From assembly GCF_019345525.1 (NCBI RefSeq), contig NZ_JAHKRA010000018.1:1-64000 (forward strand): a DNA stretch of 64,000 bases, in the 5' to 3' direction. The stretch is from Flavobacterium sp. NKUCC04_CG. GTDB lineage: Bacteria; Bacteroidota; Bacteroidia; Flavobacteriales; Flavobacteriaceae. The translations under genes and the position numbers were made by a program. Of this stretch, positions 8,319 through 18,290 are shown one piece after another (the stretch's first letter is position 1; every line of letters begins with the position of its first letter). The notes beneath the pieces were generated by a model. It was not told where the DNA came from. It did no database searches and saw only the letters and a program-made list of their open reading frames with translations.

Positions 8319-11300
8319 ATGAGGAAGACGACTTTTTTAATATTCTTTTTATTTGTACTAGGAGCTGTACCTGTTTTTTCACAGCAGGCTAGTATCGATA
8401 AAGAAATCAAATCTGCAACGGCAACCATAAATGAATTAGAAAAATCCAATCGCTGGGTAAACAGTTTTTCCAATCAAGATTTGGTGGAATTGCCCGTTGG
8501 AGTTCGAAAAACGATACAAAATACACGTTATTCGATTGGAATTACCAAAGCGACCTTTTTTCCGGAATACACAGAAATGCAAGTTTACTGTAAAATTGAT
8601 ATCCCACAAACCGATGCCCAAGGGCGTCCTATATCACTTTTTTTTGGTGCCGACAACATTAAATTATCACATCAAGGTGGTATTATTGGCGATGCAAAAC
8701 TTACGCTTTTGGGCGATTTTGATATTCCAGTTAGTAAGGATTGGCAACTGACACTATATGGCGGTTTTGACATCAAGACGGGCAGTTCTCTAAATCAAAC
8801 TTATGTAACCATAGATTGTGATGGATTTAAAGAATTGAAAATTTCTGGTGCCGTGGAGTTTTCAGAAAATCTAATTCGACCGCTAACATCGGCCAATACG
8901 GTAGATTTATCTCCGACAAGAGAAATACAACATCCAGTAGGTTTTGTGAAAACCGTAAAAAACAGAGTACGGGGTGATTTTAGTTTTACCGTAGCAAGCT
9001 GGAATGATATTTTGGTTCGAGTTGATTTAGAACCTTTTGTATTGGCTGAAAAGAGAAACGCAACAGACTATGAGGGTAATTTTCAATTTTTAGTCAATAA
9101 TGCTGTATTGGATTTTAGCGATGTAAGAAATGATCCTGCAGTAGTTTTTCCTGAAGAATACCATCAGAATGGTCTTTTAGTTCCCGCGATTGAAAATTGG
9201 AGAGGAGTATATGTCCAAACTTTGGAGGTGGCTTTGCCTTCTGAATTCAAAACCAAAGATACTAAGGAACCGGGCAAGCGAGTACATATTGGAGCTTCTA
9301 ATATGATTATTGATAAATACGGTGTTTCAGGTACTTTTTACGCCAAAAATATATTTCCTCTAGATAAGGGGATTACAGATCAGCGGAATGCCTGGGCCTA
9401 TTCCCTGGATTATTTAGAACTAAAATTCGTTACCAATAGATTTCTAAAAGCGAAACTTAATGGTGAAATCCAATTACCCGTTTCTAAGGCAGTGTCCAAA
9501 GAAGGAAACACACCCAAAGGTTTTGAATATACGGGAATAATCTCTCAAAACGAATATGCTTTAACCGTAGTTAATAAAGATGCTATCGATTTTGATATAT
9601 GGAAAGCTAAGGCTGTTTTATTGCCCAACAGTGCTTTAGAACTTAAGGTACTAGACGGAAGATTTTTGCCTAAGGCCAATTTACACGGATCCATTTCTTT
9701 TTCAACCAATCAGACTACGGCAGATACCGCTGAAGTTGCAGAAGATTCCGAAGGATCAGAAGGTAAGGAGAAAATAATTGATTTTAAGGGAATTACCTTC
9801 CAAGATTTAAAGTTACAGACTGTGTCTCCAGCAATTACGGTGGGTAGTATGGGGTACAAAGGCGAATTAAAATTTGGAAATTTCCCTGTTTCTATTGGTA
9901 ATATTGATATAGTAACTCAGGATAATTCAGCGAATATCTATTTCGATTTAGGGCTTAACCTGATGGATAGCAATGCTTTTTCTGCCAAAGGCAGAATTGG
10001 GATTTTAGGAGGATTAAAAGACAATGGGGCGCTTCAAAGCTGGAGGTTTCAGGGACTGCAACTTAATGCGATTCACCTAAACTCAGAAATAGGAGGGTTA
10101 AAGTTATCAGGACGTTTGGACTTGCTTCGCAACGATCCGATTTACGGTAACGGCTTTAATGCCGAGTTGAGAGTTACAGTGCCGAGCGTTGGAGAAATGG
10201 GTGCAAAAGCCATATTCGGAAAAAAAGACTTTAGATACTGGTATTTCGATGCATCGGTCAAGTTAAATGGCGGGTATATCATCAGTGGTTTTGGAGGAGG
10301 AGCCTATTATAAAATGAAACGACTTGCCACAGCAGATCCCTACGAGTTCTCACCAAGTGGGTTGACCTATGCTCCAGATGAGAACGCCGGATTGGGACTT
10401 AAGGCCTTGGTTTACTTTTCGTTGGGAACGGAGAGTGTTTTTAGTGGGCAAGCGGCATTTGAAATGTTGTTTAATTCGCGAGGGGGTATCAATCAGATGG
10501 CCATTTATGGAGAAGCACAGGTTTTAAAAAGCATTCCTGGAATGGATAAAATTCAAAATCTCGTAGAAAAGGTAAATAGTCAATTAGAAACCAAAGCGGC
10601 GATGTTGGCTCCAAGTGACCATAGTGGTGGTAGCTTTGCCAATAAATATTTGGATAAAGCGACGGGAGTTATTCCAAAAACAGAAGGGGGTCAGGCTAGC
10701 ATCAAGATGAAGGCTGCTATTGAATTTGACTTTGTCAACAACAGTTTACACGGTAGCTTAGATGTGTTTATTAACACACCGGGTAATATACTCTCTGGAG
10801 TTGGACCCGAAGGACGTGCGGGTTGGGCTGTTTTTCATAAAGACCCCAAAGATTGGTATTTATATATCGGAACTCCTGACGACCGTATAGGTATTAAACT
10901 CGGAGTAGCCGGTATTTATCTAAAAACCACTTCTTATTTAATGGCTGGAACGTATTTACCCGGTTCACCACCACCACCACCGGAGGTGGCGAAAATATTG
11001 GGATTAGATGCGAATGTGCTCAACTATATGCGCGATGAAAATCAGTTGGCCAATTATGGTGGTTTTGCTTTTGGTAGTGAAATGAGTATAGATACAGGAG
11101 ATTTGAGTTTCTTGATTTTTTATGCCCGATTTAAGGCGGGAATTGGATTTGATATTATGCTAAAAGATTACGGTGAAGCCGAGTGTAGCAATACCGGCGA
11201 TGTCGTAGGAATTGATGGCTGGTATGCCAACGGGCAATCGTATGCTTATCTACAGGGAGAATTAGGAGTTAGGATAAAACTGTTTTTTATCAAGATGAAA

Positions 11301-12926
11301 GTGCCGATTATATCAGCAGGAGCTGCAGTGCTTATGCAAGCCAAATTGCCTAATCCCGTTTGGTTAAGAGGATATGTAGGCGGTTATATGAATGTGCTGG
11401 GGGGCTTGATCAAAGGGAAATTTAATTTTAAACTGACCATTGGAAAGGAATGTCAATTTGCGGGAGCCACGGGCATACTCGATGGAATGAAATTAATTGC
11501 TGATGTTACGCCGAAAAATGAGAGTTCCGAAGTAGATGTTTTTGCCATACCTCAGGCTACTTTCTCCATGAAAGTAAATGAAGCCTTAAAAATACCGGAA
11601 GACGATGGAGATCAAACCTACAAAATTGTTTTGGAGCGGTTTACTCTAGTAGATGAACAGGGTCAAGAAATAGAGTCATCCATAGAATGGACTTCGATGA
11701 AGGACAGGGCCAATTTAATTTCCAAAGATATTTTACCACCGAATAAAAAGTTAACGGCACAAGTGGAAGTGAGTTTTCAAAAGATGGTCAATGGTGTTTT
11801 CCAGCCTATTATGGAAAACGGCCAGGTGGTAAAGGAAATCGAAGAACGCAGTTTTGTAACTGGAACGGCTCCCGACCATATTCCGTTGACGAATATTCAG
11901 TATTCGTATCCCGTAGTCGATCAAAAAAACTTTTTTATCAAAGAATATTCGACGGGATATATCCAACTGAAAAGAGGGCAGGACTATCTTTTTGACGATG
12001 CCAATTGGAAAACGGGTATTCGACTTAAAGAAAATCAAAACGATAAACTATTGACCTCCGATTTTAATTATGATGCTTCCAAAAACGAAGTGTTTTACGA
12101 ACTACCAAAAGGATTAAAGAAAGATAAAAGCTATGCATTCTCCATTATTAGTGCCAATATTAAAGGAGAAGAAGATACGGATATAACAACTTATCGCGAA
12201 GTGGTCTCAGAAGAGGATAACGAAATTTCAGTAACAGAGAACAAAGCGGTCAGCTTGGTTAGATCTGGTGAAATTGATCGTTTGTCTTATGGTTTTAAAG
12301 CCAGTGCATTTGAAACGTTTAAGGCAAAAATGAATCGTTTAAATACAACCAATTATTTGTTTTCACCGGTATATGCCGATGTAATTACTTTGGAAAACAA
12401 AATCAGTGCCTTAGAACCTTTTGATATACCCGATTTGTCCGGTAGCATGTATACCGATAATCAACCGCTTTTACAGTTAAAGGCGTTGACAAACAACACT
12501 TATTTTACGGTAGATATTGCCCCGTCATTATATGCGCACTATCCTATCGATGGACGTTATGAATTGACCAATAGAGATGTAGAGGAATACGGTATAGTGC
12601 CTGTAAAGGCCTTGTGGATCAGTAATTATTATTTGCAAAGTATGGACCATAATTTAAATCAGAATTGGACTCAAATCAACTTCCCGTACACGTACAACCT
12701 TCCTCAAATCTACAAACAAGATTGGATGAATTTACGAGAACAAATTGCCAATGATTTTGCCAACGATGTATTCGGAACCACAACCGAGGCTTACCAATTT
12801 TTAGGAAAGCGATTTGAGTTTATGAGATACGGAGCCTATGAGGTAGAAATGAATTATGTGCTTCCTGGAAACAAAAAGGAATCCAAACATATTTATCAGT
12901 TTAAGAATCTGAATAAGTTTAGATAG
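8319..12926 (+). CDS. Giant exported beta-rich protein of unknown function
   Basis: A 1535-residue protein with a signal peptide (cleavage near VFSQ, residue 21). No catalytic motif or named domain is recognised. The body is almost entirely short amphipathic strands. A proline run (SPPPPPE) lies near residue 885. The region around 640-1090 is glycine-rich with repeated GGY and GKF patterns. The last 450 residues are more charged and resemble a separate Ig-like or mixed region. There is no lipobox and no T9SS tail. It is embedded in the six-gene run between the barrel-like protein and the FN3 protein, so an extended periplasmic or surface scaffold is the simplest guess. Function unknown. Confidence 0.7.
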   Translation: MRKTTFLIFFLFVLGAVPVFSQQASIDKEIKSATATINELEKSNRWVNSFSNQDLVELPVGVRKTIQNTRYSIGITKATFFPEYTEMQVYCKIDIPQTDAQGRPISLFFGADNIKLSHQGGIIGDAKLTLLGDFDIPVSKDWQLTLYGGFDIKTGSSLNQTYVTIDCDGFKELKISGAVEFSENLIRPLTSANTVDLSPTREIQHPVGFVKTVKNRVRGDFSFTVASWNDILVRVDLEPFVLAEKRNATDYEGNFQFLVNNAVLDFSDVRNDPAVVFPEEYHQNGLLVPAIENWRGVYVQTLEVALPSEFKTKDTKEPGKRVHIGASNMIIDKYGVSGTFYAKNIFPLDKGITDQRNAWAYSLDYLELKFVTNRFLKAKLNGEIQLPVSKAVSKEGNTPKGFEYTGIISQNEYALTVVNKDAIDFDIWKAKAVLLPNSALELKVLDGRFLPKANLHGSISFSTNQTTADTAEVAEDSEGSEGKEKIIDFKGITFQDLKLQTVSPAITVGSMGYKGELKFGNFPVSIGNIDIVTQDNSANIYFDLGLNLMDSNAFSAKGRIGILGGLKDNGALQSWRFQGLQLNAIHLNSEIGGLKLSGRLDLLRNDPIYGNGFNAELRVTVPSVGEMGAKAIFGKKDFRYWYFDASVKLNGGYIISGFGGGAYYKMKRLATADPYEFSPSGLTYAPDENAGLGLKALVYFSLGTESVFSGQAAFEMLFNSRGGINQMAIYGEAQVLKSIPGMDKIQNLVEKVNSQLETKAAMLAPSDHSGGSFANKYLDKATGVIPKTEGGQASIKMKAAIEFDFVNNSLHGSLDVFINTPGNILSGVGPEGRAGWAVFHKDPKDWYLYIGTPDDRIGIKLGVAGIYLKTTSYLMAGTYLPGSPPPPPEVAKILGLDANVLNYMRDENQLANYGGFAFGSEMSIDTGDLSFLIFYARFKAGIGFDIMLKDYGEAECSNTGDVVGIDGWYANGQSYAYLQGELGVRIKLFFIKMKVPIISAGAAVLMQAKLPNPVWLRGYVGGYMNVLGGLIKGKFNFKLTIGKECQFAGATGILDGMKLIADVTPKNESSEVDVFAIPQATFSMKVNEALKIPEDDGDQTYKIVLERFTLVDEQGQEIESSIEWTSMKDRANLISKDILPPNKKLTAQVEVSFQKMVNGVFQPIMENGQVVKEIEERSFVTGTAPDHIPLTNIQYSYPVVDQKNFFIKEYSTGYIQLKRGQDYLFDDANWKTGIRLKENQNDKLLTSDFNYDASKNEVFYELPKGLKKDKSYAFSIISANIKGEEDTDITTYREVVSEEDNEISVTENKAVSLVRSGEIDRLSYGFKASAFETFKAKMNRLNTTNYLFSPVYADVITLENKISALEPFDIPDLSGSMYTDNQPLLQLKALTNNTYFTVDIAPSLYAHYPIDGRYELTNRDVEEYGIVPVKALWISNYYLQSMDHNLNQNWTQINFPYTYNLPQIYKQDWMNLREQIANDFANDVFGTTTEAYQFLGKRFEFMRYGAYEVEMNYVLPGNKKESKHIYQFKNLNKFR

Positions 12927-12934
12927 TAAAAGTT

Positions 12935-15016
12935 ATGAGAATAAAATTGACGACGATGAAATATTATTTACTTGCACTATGGATGTGGAGTGGAATACAC
13001 CTGGCAAATGCGCAACAAGCTGCAGTAAAAGTCTTGACACGAGCGCAGGAAAATAGAATTTTGGTTCGATGGGGAGTCGATCAACCCTTGGAGTGGCAAC
13101 GTGCCAATAACAGTGGATTTATCTTAAAGCGTATTACCATTAAGAGAAATGATCAGTTGCTGGCCAGTCCAGAAAAAAAACAATTGGTGCGTTTACCCAT
13201 AAAACCAGAACCGGTAGAAAGTTGGATGAATTTGGTCCAACAAGATCATTATGCTGCGATAATTGCACAGGCGATTTATGGAGAATCATTTGAAGTAGAA
13301 GATACCGGTGAGCAAAGCGAGGTTTCTCGTATCGTCAATATGGTTGATGAAATGCATCAACGGCATTCTTTCGGCTTGTTTGCTGCGGACATGTCTTTTC
13401 AGGGAAGTATCAAAGCGGGATGGGGATATATAGATACCGAAGTGGTTAAAGGAGAAGAATACATCTATCAAGTGGCTGTTGCAAATGATGCGTCGATTGC
13501 ATCGGGAGCCGGCATAGCGGGATTAAATGATTTTGAGCCCTTACCTGAAGTGGTGGATTTTATGGCCTTGCCAGACGACCGTAAAGTGATGTTTTCGTGG
13601 GGAATTATACCGTACAAAGGGATATACAGCTCCTATATGATAGAGCGCGCAACTGATGGAAGAAATTTTACGGCCATTTCCAAAACACCAATCGTTGATA
13701 TTAATGATAAAACCGGCAATGCTTCGACGGCTATGTATTTTGCTGATACCCTTTCCAATAACGACCAAAAATACCAGTACCGCATTTATGGAATTTCTGC
13801 TTTCGGCGAAAGAGGAGCGATTTCTAAGCCGATTTCAACACAAGGAGTGGCATCGGTTTCTACACCTCCCCGTATCCATGACTACGAATTTAAAACCGAC
13901 GGTTCGGTGTTGTTGTTTTGGGAATACCCCAAAGATGCAGAAGCTGAAATTCAATCCTTTGAAGTTGCTGTAGCTGCCAAAGATCAAGGTGATTATAAAA
14001 TTGTAGGAAAACAATTAACGGTTTCTAAAAGGGAATTTTCCTATTCAAAACTAGAAGCTTCCAACTATTTTAAGGTTTATGCCGTAGGTGAAAACAACCA
14101 AAAAATCGCCTCTCAAAGTGTATTAGTACAGCCGATAGATTCCGTGCCTCCCGCAATTCCTCAAGGATTTAAGGGACAAATCGACAGTTTGGGGGTGGTT
14201 CAGTTAAGCTGGAAAGCCAATGCCGAAAGCGATCTTTTGGGATACAGAATTATCCGAGGACAGGATAAAGACGAAGATTTTATAGAGCTATACGACAAAG
14301 CCTATCCGCAGACTCATTTTACAGATACATTGAGCTTAAAATTGTCAAATAAAAAAGTGTATTATCGAATTGCAGCAGAGGATTTTAGACATAATATTTC
14401 CGATTTCTCAGAAGTGTTGATTATCGATAAACCCGATGTAATTCCGCCTTCAGCACCCGTTTTCTCCAACTATGAGTTAGCAAACAGTGCTGTACAGTTA
14501 GAATGGATAAACAGCACTAGCGACGACCTCAATCTCACAGTGATTAAGCGACGGAAAAAAGAAGATGTAAACTGGGAAACCATCGCTAGTTTTACGGATT
14601 TAACAACCGTTTTTTGGGATCGCAAAGTCGAGAAAAATCAAGTTTATGAGTATTTGGTTATGGCTAGAGATGAAGCCAATTTATGGTCTAATCCCAATAA
14701 TTCTCAAATAACTATAGCTGTATTTGATTGGAGTGCGGTAGAAGTCATTAAAGATCTTCAAGCCCTTGTAGATAGAGAAAAGAGGGTGATCAGTTTATTT
14801 TGGCGCTCAGTAGCCAAAGGCGAAACGATTGCCAAAATCGAAATTTATAAAAACAAAAAAGGAGAAGCACCCACACTGTGGAAAGTAATCCATGCTGGAC
14901 AAAACGCTTTAAACGATGTGGATTTGGACATCAATACGGAATACCAATACTATTTTGTACCCACTTTGCATTCCAATACACCGGCCAAAGCCATTTCATT
15001 AACCGTTCAATATTAA
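12935..15016 (+). CDS. Fibronectin type III-domain exported protein
   Basis: A 693-residue protein with a signal peptide (core around residues 10-22, cleavage near ANAQ). Several FN3-like domains can be seen between residues about 200 and 600, each with a conserved Trp and Tyr and spaced by PP-A/IP linkers (for example SVPPAIPQGF and VIPPSAPVF). The ATG at 12935 was used; an ATG seven codons later at 12956 would give a more compact signal peptide and is equally plausible. No T9SS tail is visible. FN3 arrays are typical of extracellular spacer or binding modules. It is 8 bp downstream of the giant gene and 5 bp upstream of the SprB-repeat gene. Confidence 0.82.
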   Translation: MRIKLTTMKYYLLALWMWSGIHLANAQQAAVKVLTRAQENRILVRWGVDQPLEWQRANNSGFILKRITIKRNDQLLASPEKKQLVRLPIKPEPVESWMNLVQQDHYAAIIAQAIYGESFEVEDTGEQSEVSRIVNMVDEMHQRHSFGLFAADMSFQGSIKAGWGYIDTEVVKGEEYIYQVAVANDASIASGAGIAGLNDFEPLPEVVDFMALPDDRKVMFSWGIIPYKGIYSSYMIERATDGRNFTAISKTPIVDINDKTGNASTAMYFADTLSNNDQKYQYRIYGISAFGERGAISKPISTQGVASVSTPPRIHDYEFKTDGSVLLFWEYPKDAEAEIQSFEVAVAAKDQGDYKIVGKQLTVSKREFSYSKLEASNYFKVYAVGENNQKIASQSVLVQPIDSVPPAIPQGFKGQIDSLGVVQLSWKANAESDLLGYRIIRGQDKDEDFIELYDKAYPQTHFTDTLSLKLSNKKVYYRIAAEDFRHNISDFSEVLIIDKPDVIPPSAPVFSNYELANSAVQLEWINSTSDDLNLTVIKRRKKEDVNWETIASFTDLTTVFWDRKVEKNQVYEYLVMARDEANLWSNPNNSQITIAVFDWSAVEVIKDLQALVDREKRVISLFWRSVAKGETIAKIEIYKNKKGEAPTLWKVIHAGQNALNDVDLDINTEYQYYFVPTLHSNTPAKAISLTVQY

Positions 15017-15021
15017 ACATA

Positions 15022-18000
15022 ATGAGAAAGTATATATTATTGATAGCATTTTTTTCCTCTTGGAATTTTTTGGGACAGATTTCGCTGACCGGTGAATCCT
15101 ATTATATGTTAGATATAGAAGGCTATATGGGAAGAGGCAAAGGTGCCTGTGGAAGTATAGACGGATTACGCGAGGTTAATGTTTTTTATGTAAATGGTAC
15201 TTCAGCTAGAATATTTGATGGACGACTGATTCACGCCAATACGAATTTCTCCAAACGTTTTACAAAACAAAATAAGATCAATAAGGTTATATTCAAAGTG
15301 ATCATTAGATGGAAGAATGGGCTGGGTAATTGCGATGGAGGTCCTCGAGATCGATTTAAAGAATTTAGTATAAATACGGATCCCTATAGTCACTATCAGC
15401 AGAATTTAGGAGATGGTTTTGATTGGGTGAGTCTAAAAACAAAAGCATTTGTTGAGATTAATGTTAATGCCACTCAGGTGTACGAGTTAGGAAGTGAAGG
15501 AAGACTTGAAATTAAATTAGCAGATCATATTGAAAGTAAATATTACAATTGGAAATATAGAGTAGGGAACGGTCCGGCTCTTCATATACCCCAAGCGTTT
15601 AACAATACGGACTATCTAAACTTGAAAGGAAAAGATTTTTTACCACAAAGTGCAGAAGGACAAATGGTTTCGGTATGGGCAGATACAGAATCTGGAGGAA
15701 CGATTTCCAATACGGTAAACTTTACCTACTTTAAATCCTCTCCTAACTTTGTAGGCGTATCCGATAGTAAAACCAGTTGTTACGATAATAACGATGCCGT
15801 ACTAAAGGTATATACCGATCGCGATTTGTTAGATGGAGAAACCCTTTCGTTGACATATTTTAATTTGGATACTCAAAGAGCTCAAGCAAACTATGTGAAT
15901 CTGACGATTGACGATTTTGAACATGGAGTTTTTACAACTCCAGCTGAGTTTCCAAAAGGCAGCTATGGGGTTACGGCATCAGGATTTTATAACGGACAAA
16001 ATACCCATTCCAACAGTTTATCGAGAGAATTTGTTTCAACGGTAGATAAAAACGACCCGGTTGATTTTATGCTTTCTAAAATTGATGTTTGGTGTTTTGG
16101 AGGTAACGACGGTATAATAACATTAAACGCCAGTGGAGGGGTGACAGATGGCGTATACCAGTACCAACTCAACGAGGGCGACTGGGTAAATTTTTCCAAT
16201 CAAAACAACCATCAAATAACGGGTTTAACAGCGGCGACCTATACGCTGAAAGTACGAGATGCCAACGGTTGTATCGCTAAAATCCAGGGAGAAATCAATG
16301 GAGAAATAGCTTTGGGCGAAGAGAAAGTTCAGAGTATTTCTTTAACGCAGCCAATGGCACCTTTATCGTTGGAATATACTTTAAACCAGGAACCAACTTT
16401 TTACGGGGGAGCCAATGGCAAAATTGTGGTTAAAATAGACGGCGGTACCCGATTTGAAAACAATTCCTATTCCTACGAGTGGAGAAATCAAGACGGTGTA
16501 TTACTAAACCAGCAAAGTACAGCAGTTTTTACTAGCGGTTCTTATTATATCACTTTGAATAATGTCGCGGCTGGAACCTATTTCCTGACAGTAAAAGATA
16601 AAAATTACGAGTTAGCAACAAATAAAGTCAGTTGTTTGATTTTAGAATCTGAACTGATAGTTACCCAACCCGATCCCTTAAAGGTCAAATTTATATTGGT
16701 TAAGCCGATTTCCTGCCATGACAACAATGAATTTGGTGACGAAACCGATCAAAGCCCACAAGATGGTATTCGAGATGAGGTACAAGACGGGAGTTTAAAA
16801 GTTATAGCAGAAGGTGGCCGCCCATTTACAGGAACTGCCAACAATGGCTTGCCCTATATCTATACTTGGAAAAAACAAAACAGTGCAGGACAATGGGATA
16901 ATTTGGCTCATATAACTAGCGAAACAGCCATAGAACTCTCCGATGGAAACTATGCGGTTAATATAGAAGACCGCAACGGTATTCAATTGGGAGTTTATCA
17001 AAATAACGAATTGCAAACGGTTGCCGATTCGTTGTACAATCTAAAACAACCCGATCAGTTGACTTTATACTTTGAGAAAAAAGCGGCGAGCTGTAACAAC
17101 AGCCATACCGGATGGGCAAAAGTTTTTGTACAGGGAGGTACGCCTCCATATACTTACAATTGGTCTAATGGAGCAACAACTGCTGCCATTGATGAATTGA
17201 TTTCCATTCCTTATTTCGTAGAAGTCATTGATGCAAGAGGCTGTCGAGTTGAAGGTACTGTAGTCATCGACCAGCCTGATGCATTTAGCGTACAGGAGCA
17301 TATTCGTTATTTGGATTGCTATAACGCTACAGATGCCTTTATCAAAATCGATGTAAGTGGAGGGGTTTTACCATATACTTACCAGTGGAATACAGGTCAA
17401 ATAACTTCAGACTTAGAGAATCTCGCCGCAGGTACCTACATCGTTGAGGTTACAGACGCACAAGGCTGCAGTTTTAAAAAACAATATACAATCAGCAACC
17501 CCGACGAGTTTACCTTTGAAATAGGGGAAGATAGAACCCTATGTAATTCGCAATATTTACCTGTAGACATTGCTATTGCCGATGATCAGGCACTATATAA
17601 ATGGGAATCTACCAATGGATTTGAAAGCGAAAGCCCACAAGTAGTATTGCGTCAGGAAGGCCTTTATACCGCAACCATCACTACTTCTAAAGGCTGTGTA
17701 GCTACAGCTCAAATTCGAATTGACCATCTAAGCATACCGATCAGTTCCGAATTTTTAATTAGCACTCAGGCCTATGTATCGGAAGAAGTCGTTCTGGTTA
17801 ATGTGAGCAAACCCTTTGGCGAGCAGACTAATTGGTTGGTACCTGAAGGTATAGAAATCGTTGAAATTAAAGACGAAACACTGACTTTGCGATTTGAACA
17901 AACCGGAGAATACGAAATCGGTTTAAAACAAACCCAAGGAGCTTGTTATCAAATATTCAATAAAAAGATAGTAGTTGAAAATCGCGATGATTTAGCGGTA

Positions 18001-18273
18001 AACCAACAGTTAAAGGGACGTTTTATTGAAGAATTCTCTATAACGCCCAACCCCAATAGAGGGGAATTTGTAGCGACAATTATATTAGCTGAAGAAAGTC
18101 CGATTCAATTGAGATTGATCAATTATATCGGTCAAAATAATTTGATGACAAAAAAGCTTTCAGGCAATAAAAAATATGTAGTTCCCATAGAAGTCAATGT
18201 TGCAGCGGGTACTTACATCTTGATTTTAGAGACGGGAAAACAAACCCTAACTCAAAAAATGATCATTCTATAA
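15022..18273 (+). CDS. SprB-repeat surface protein with T9SS type A sorting domain
   Basis: A 1083-residue protein starting at the ATG at 15022, which gives a clear signal peptide (MRKYILLIAF...). Residues about 340-420 and several later stretches (about 690-860) are SprB-type repeats with the signature cysteine-GG...YTYNWSNG...L.AGTYTVEVTDA.GC pattern. SprB is the mobile gliding adhesin of Flavobacterium, but short proteins with these repeats are common surface proteins. The last 80 residues (ITPNPNRGEF..., ending in QKMIIL) match the type A T9SS C-terminal domain, so the protein should be exported through SprA/PorV and anchored or released. It is the only member of the locus with a recognisable T9SS signal. 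The next start lies 17 bp downstream. Confidence 0.88.
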   Translation: MRKYILLIAFFSSWNFLGQISLTGESYYMLDIEGYMGRGKGACGSIDGLREVNVFYVNGTSARIFDGRLIHANTNFSKRFTKQNKINKVIFKVIIRWKNGLGNCDGGPRDRFKEFSINTDPYSHYQQNLGDGFDWVSLKTKAFVEINVNATQVYELGSEGRLEIKLADHIESKYYNWKYRVGNGPALHIPQAFNNTDYLNLKGKDFLPQSAEGQMVSVWADTESGGTISNTVNFTYFKSSPNFVGVSDSKTSCYDNNDAVLKVYTDRDLLDGETLSLTYFNLDTQRAQANYVNLTIDDFEHGVFTTPAEFPKGSYGVTASGFYNGQNTHSNSLSREFVSTVDKNDPVDFMLSKIDVWCFGGNDGIITLNASGGVTDGVYQYQLNEGDWVNFSNQNNHQITGLTAATYTLKVRDANGCIAKIQGEINGEIALGEEKVQSISLTQPMAPLSLEYTLNQEPTFYGGANGKIVVKIDGGTRFENNSYSYEWRNQDGVLLNQQSTAVFTSGSYYITLNNVAAGTYFLTVKDKNYELATNKVSCLILESELIVTQPDPLKVKFILVKPISCHDNNEFGDETDQSPQDGIRDEVQDGSLKVIAEGGRPFTGTANNGLPYIYTWKKQNSAGQWDNLAHITSETAIELSDGNYAVNIEDRNGIQLGVYQNNELQTVADSLYNLKQPDQLTLYFEKKAASCNNSHTGWAKVFVQGGTPPYTYNWSNGATTAAIDELISIPYFVEVIDARGCRVEGTVVIDQPDAFSVQEHIRYLDCYNATDAFIKIDVSGGVLPYTYQWNTGQITSDLENLAAGTYIVEVTDAQGCSFKKQYTISNPDEFTFEIGEDRTLCNSQYLPVDIAIADDQALYKWESTNGFESESPQVVLRQEGLYTATITTSKGCVATAQIRIDHLSIPISSEFLISTQAYVSEEVVLVNVSKPFGEQTNWLVPEGIEIVEIKDETLTLRFEQTGEYEIGLKQTQGACYQIFNKKIVVENRDDLAVNQQLKGRFIEEFSITPNPNRGEFVATIILAEESPIQLRLINYIGQNNLMTKKLSGNKKYVVPIEVNVAAGTYILILETGKQTLTQKMIIL

Positions 18274-18290
18274 TAGGAAAATAAACACTC

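Noticed and set aside
14878..15021. Upstream extension of the SprB-repeat gene
   Set aside because: The extension overlaps the FN3 gene out of frame and has no signal peptide; the ATG at 15022 gives a proper signal peptide right after the FN3 stop codon.
15022..18273. Gliding adhesin locus of the SprB/SprF type
   Set aside because: No PorP/SprF-type partner is present, the protein is short for SprB, and it ends in a type A rather than a type B sorting domain.
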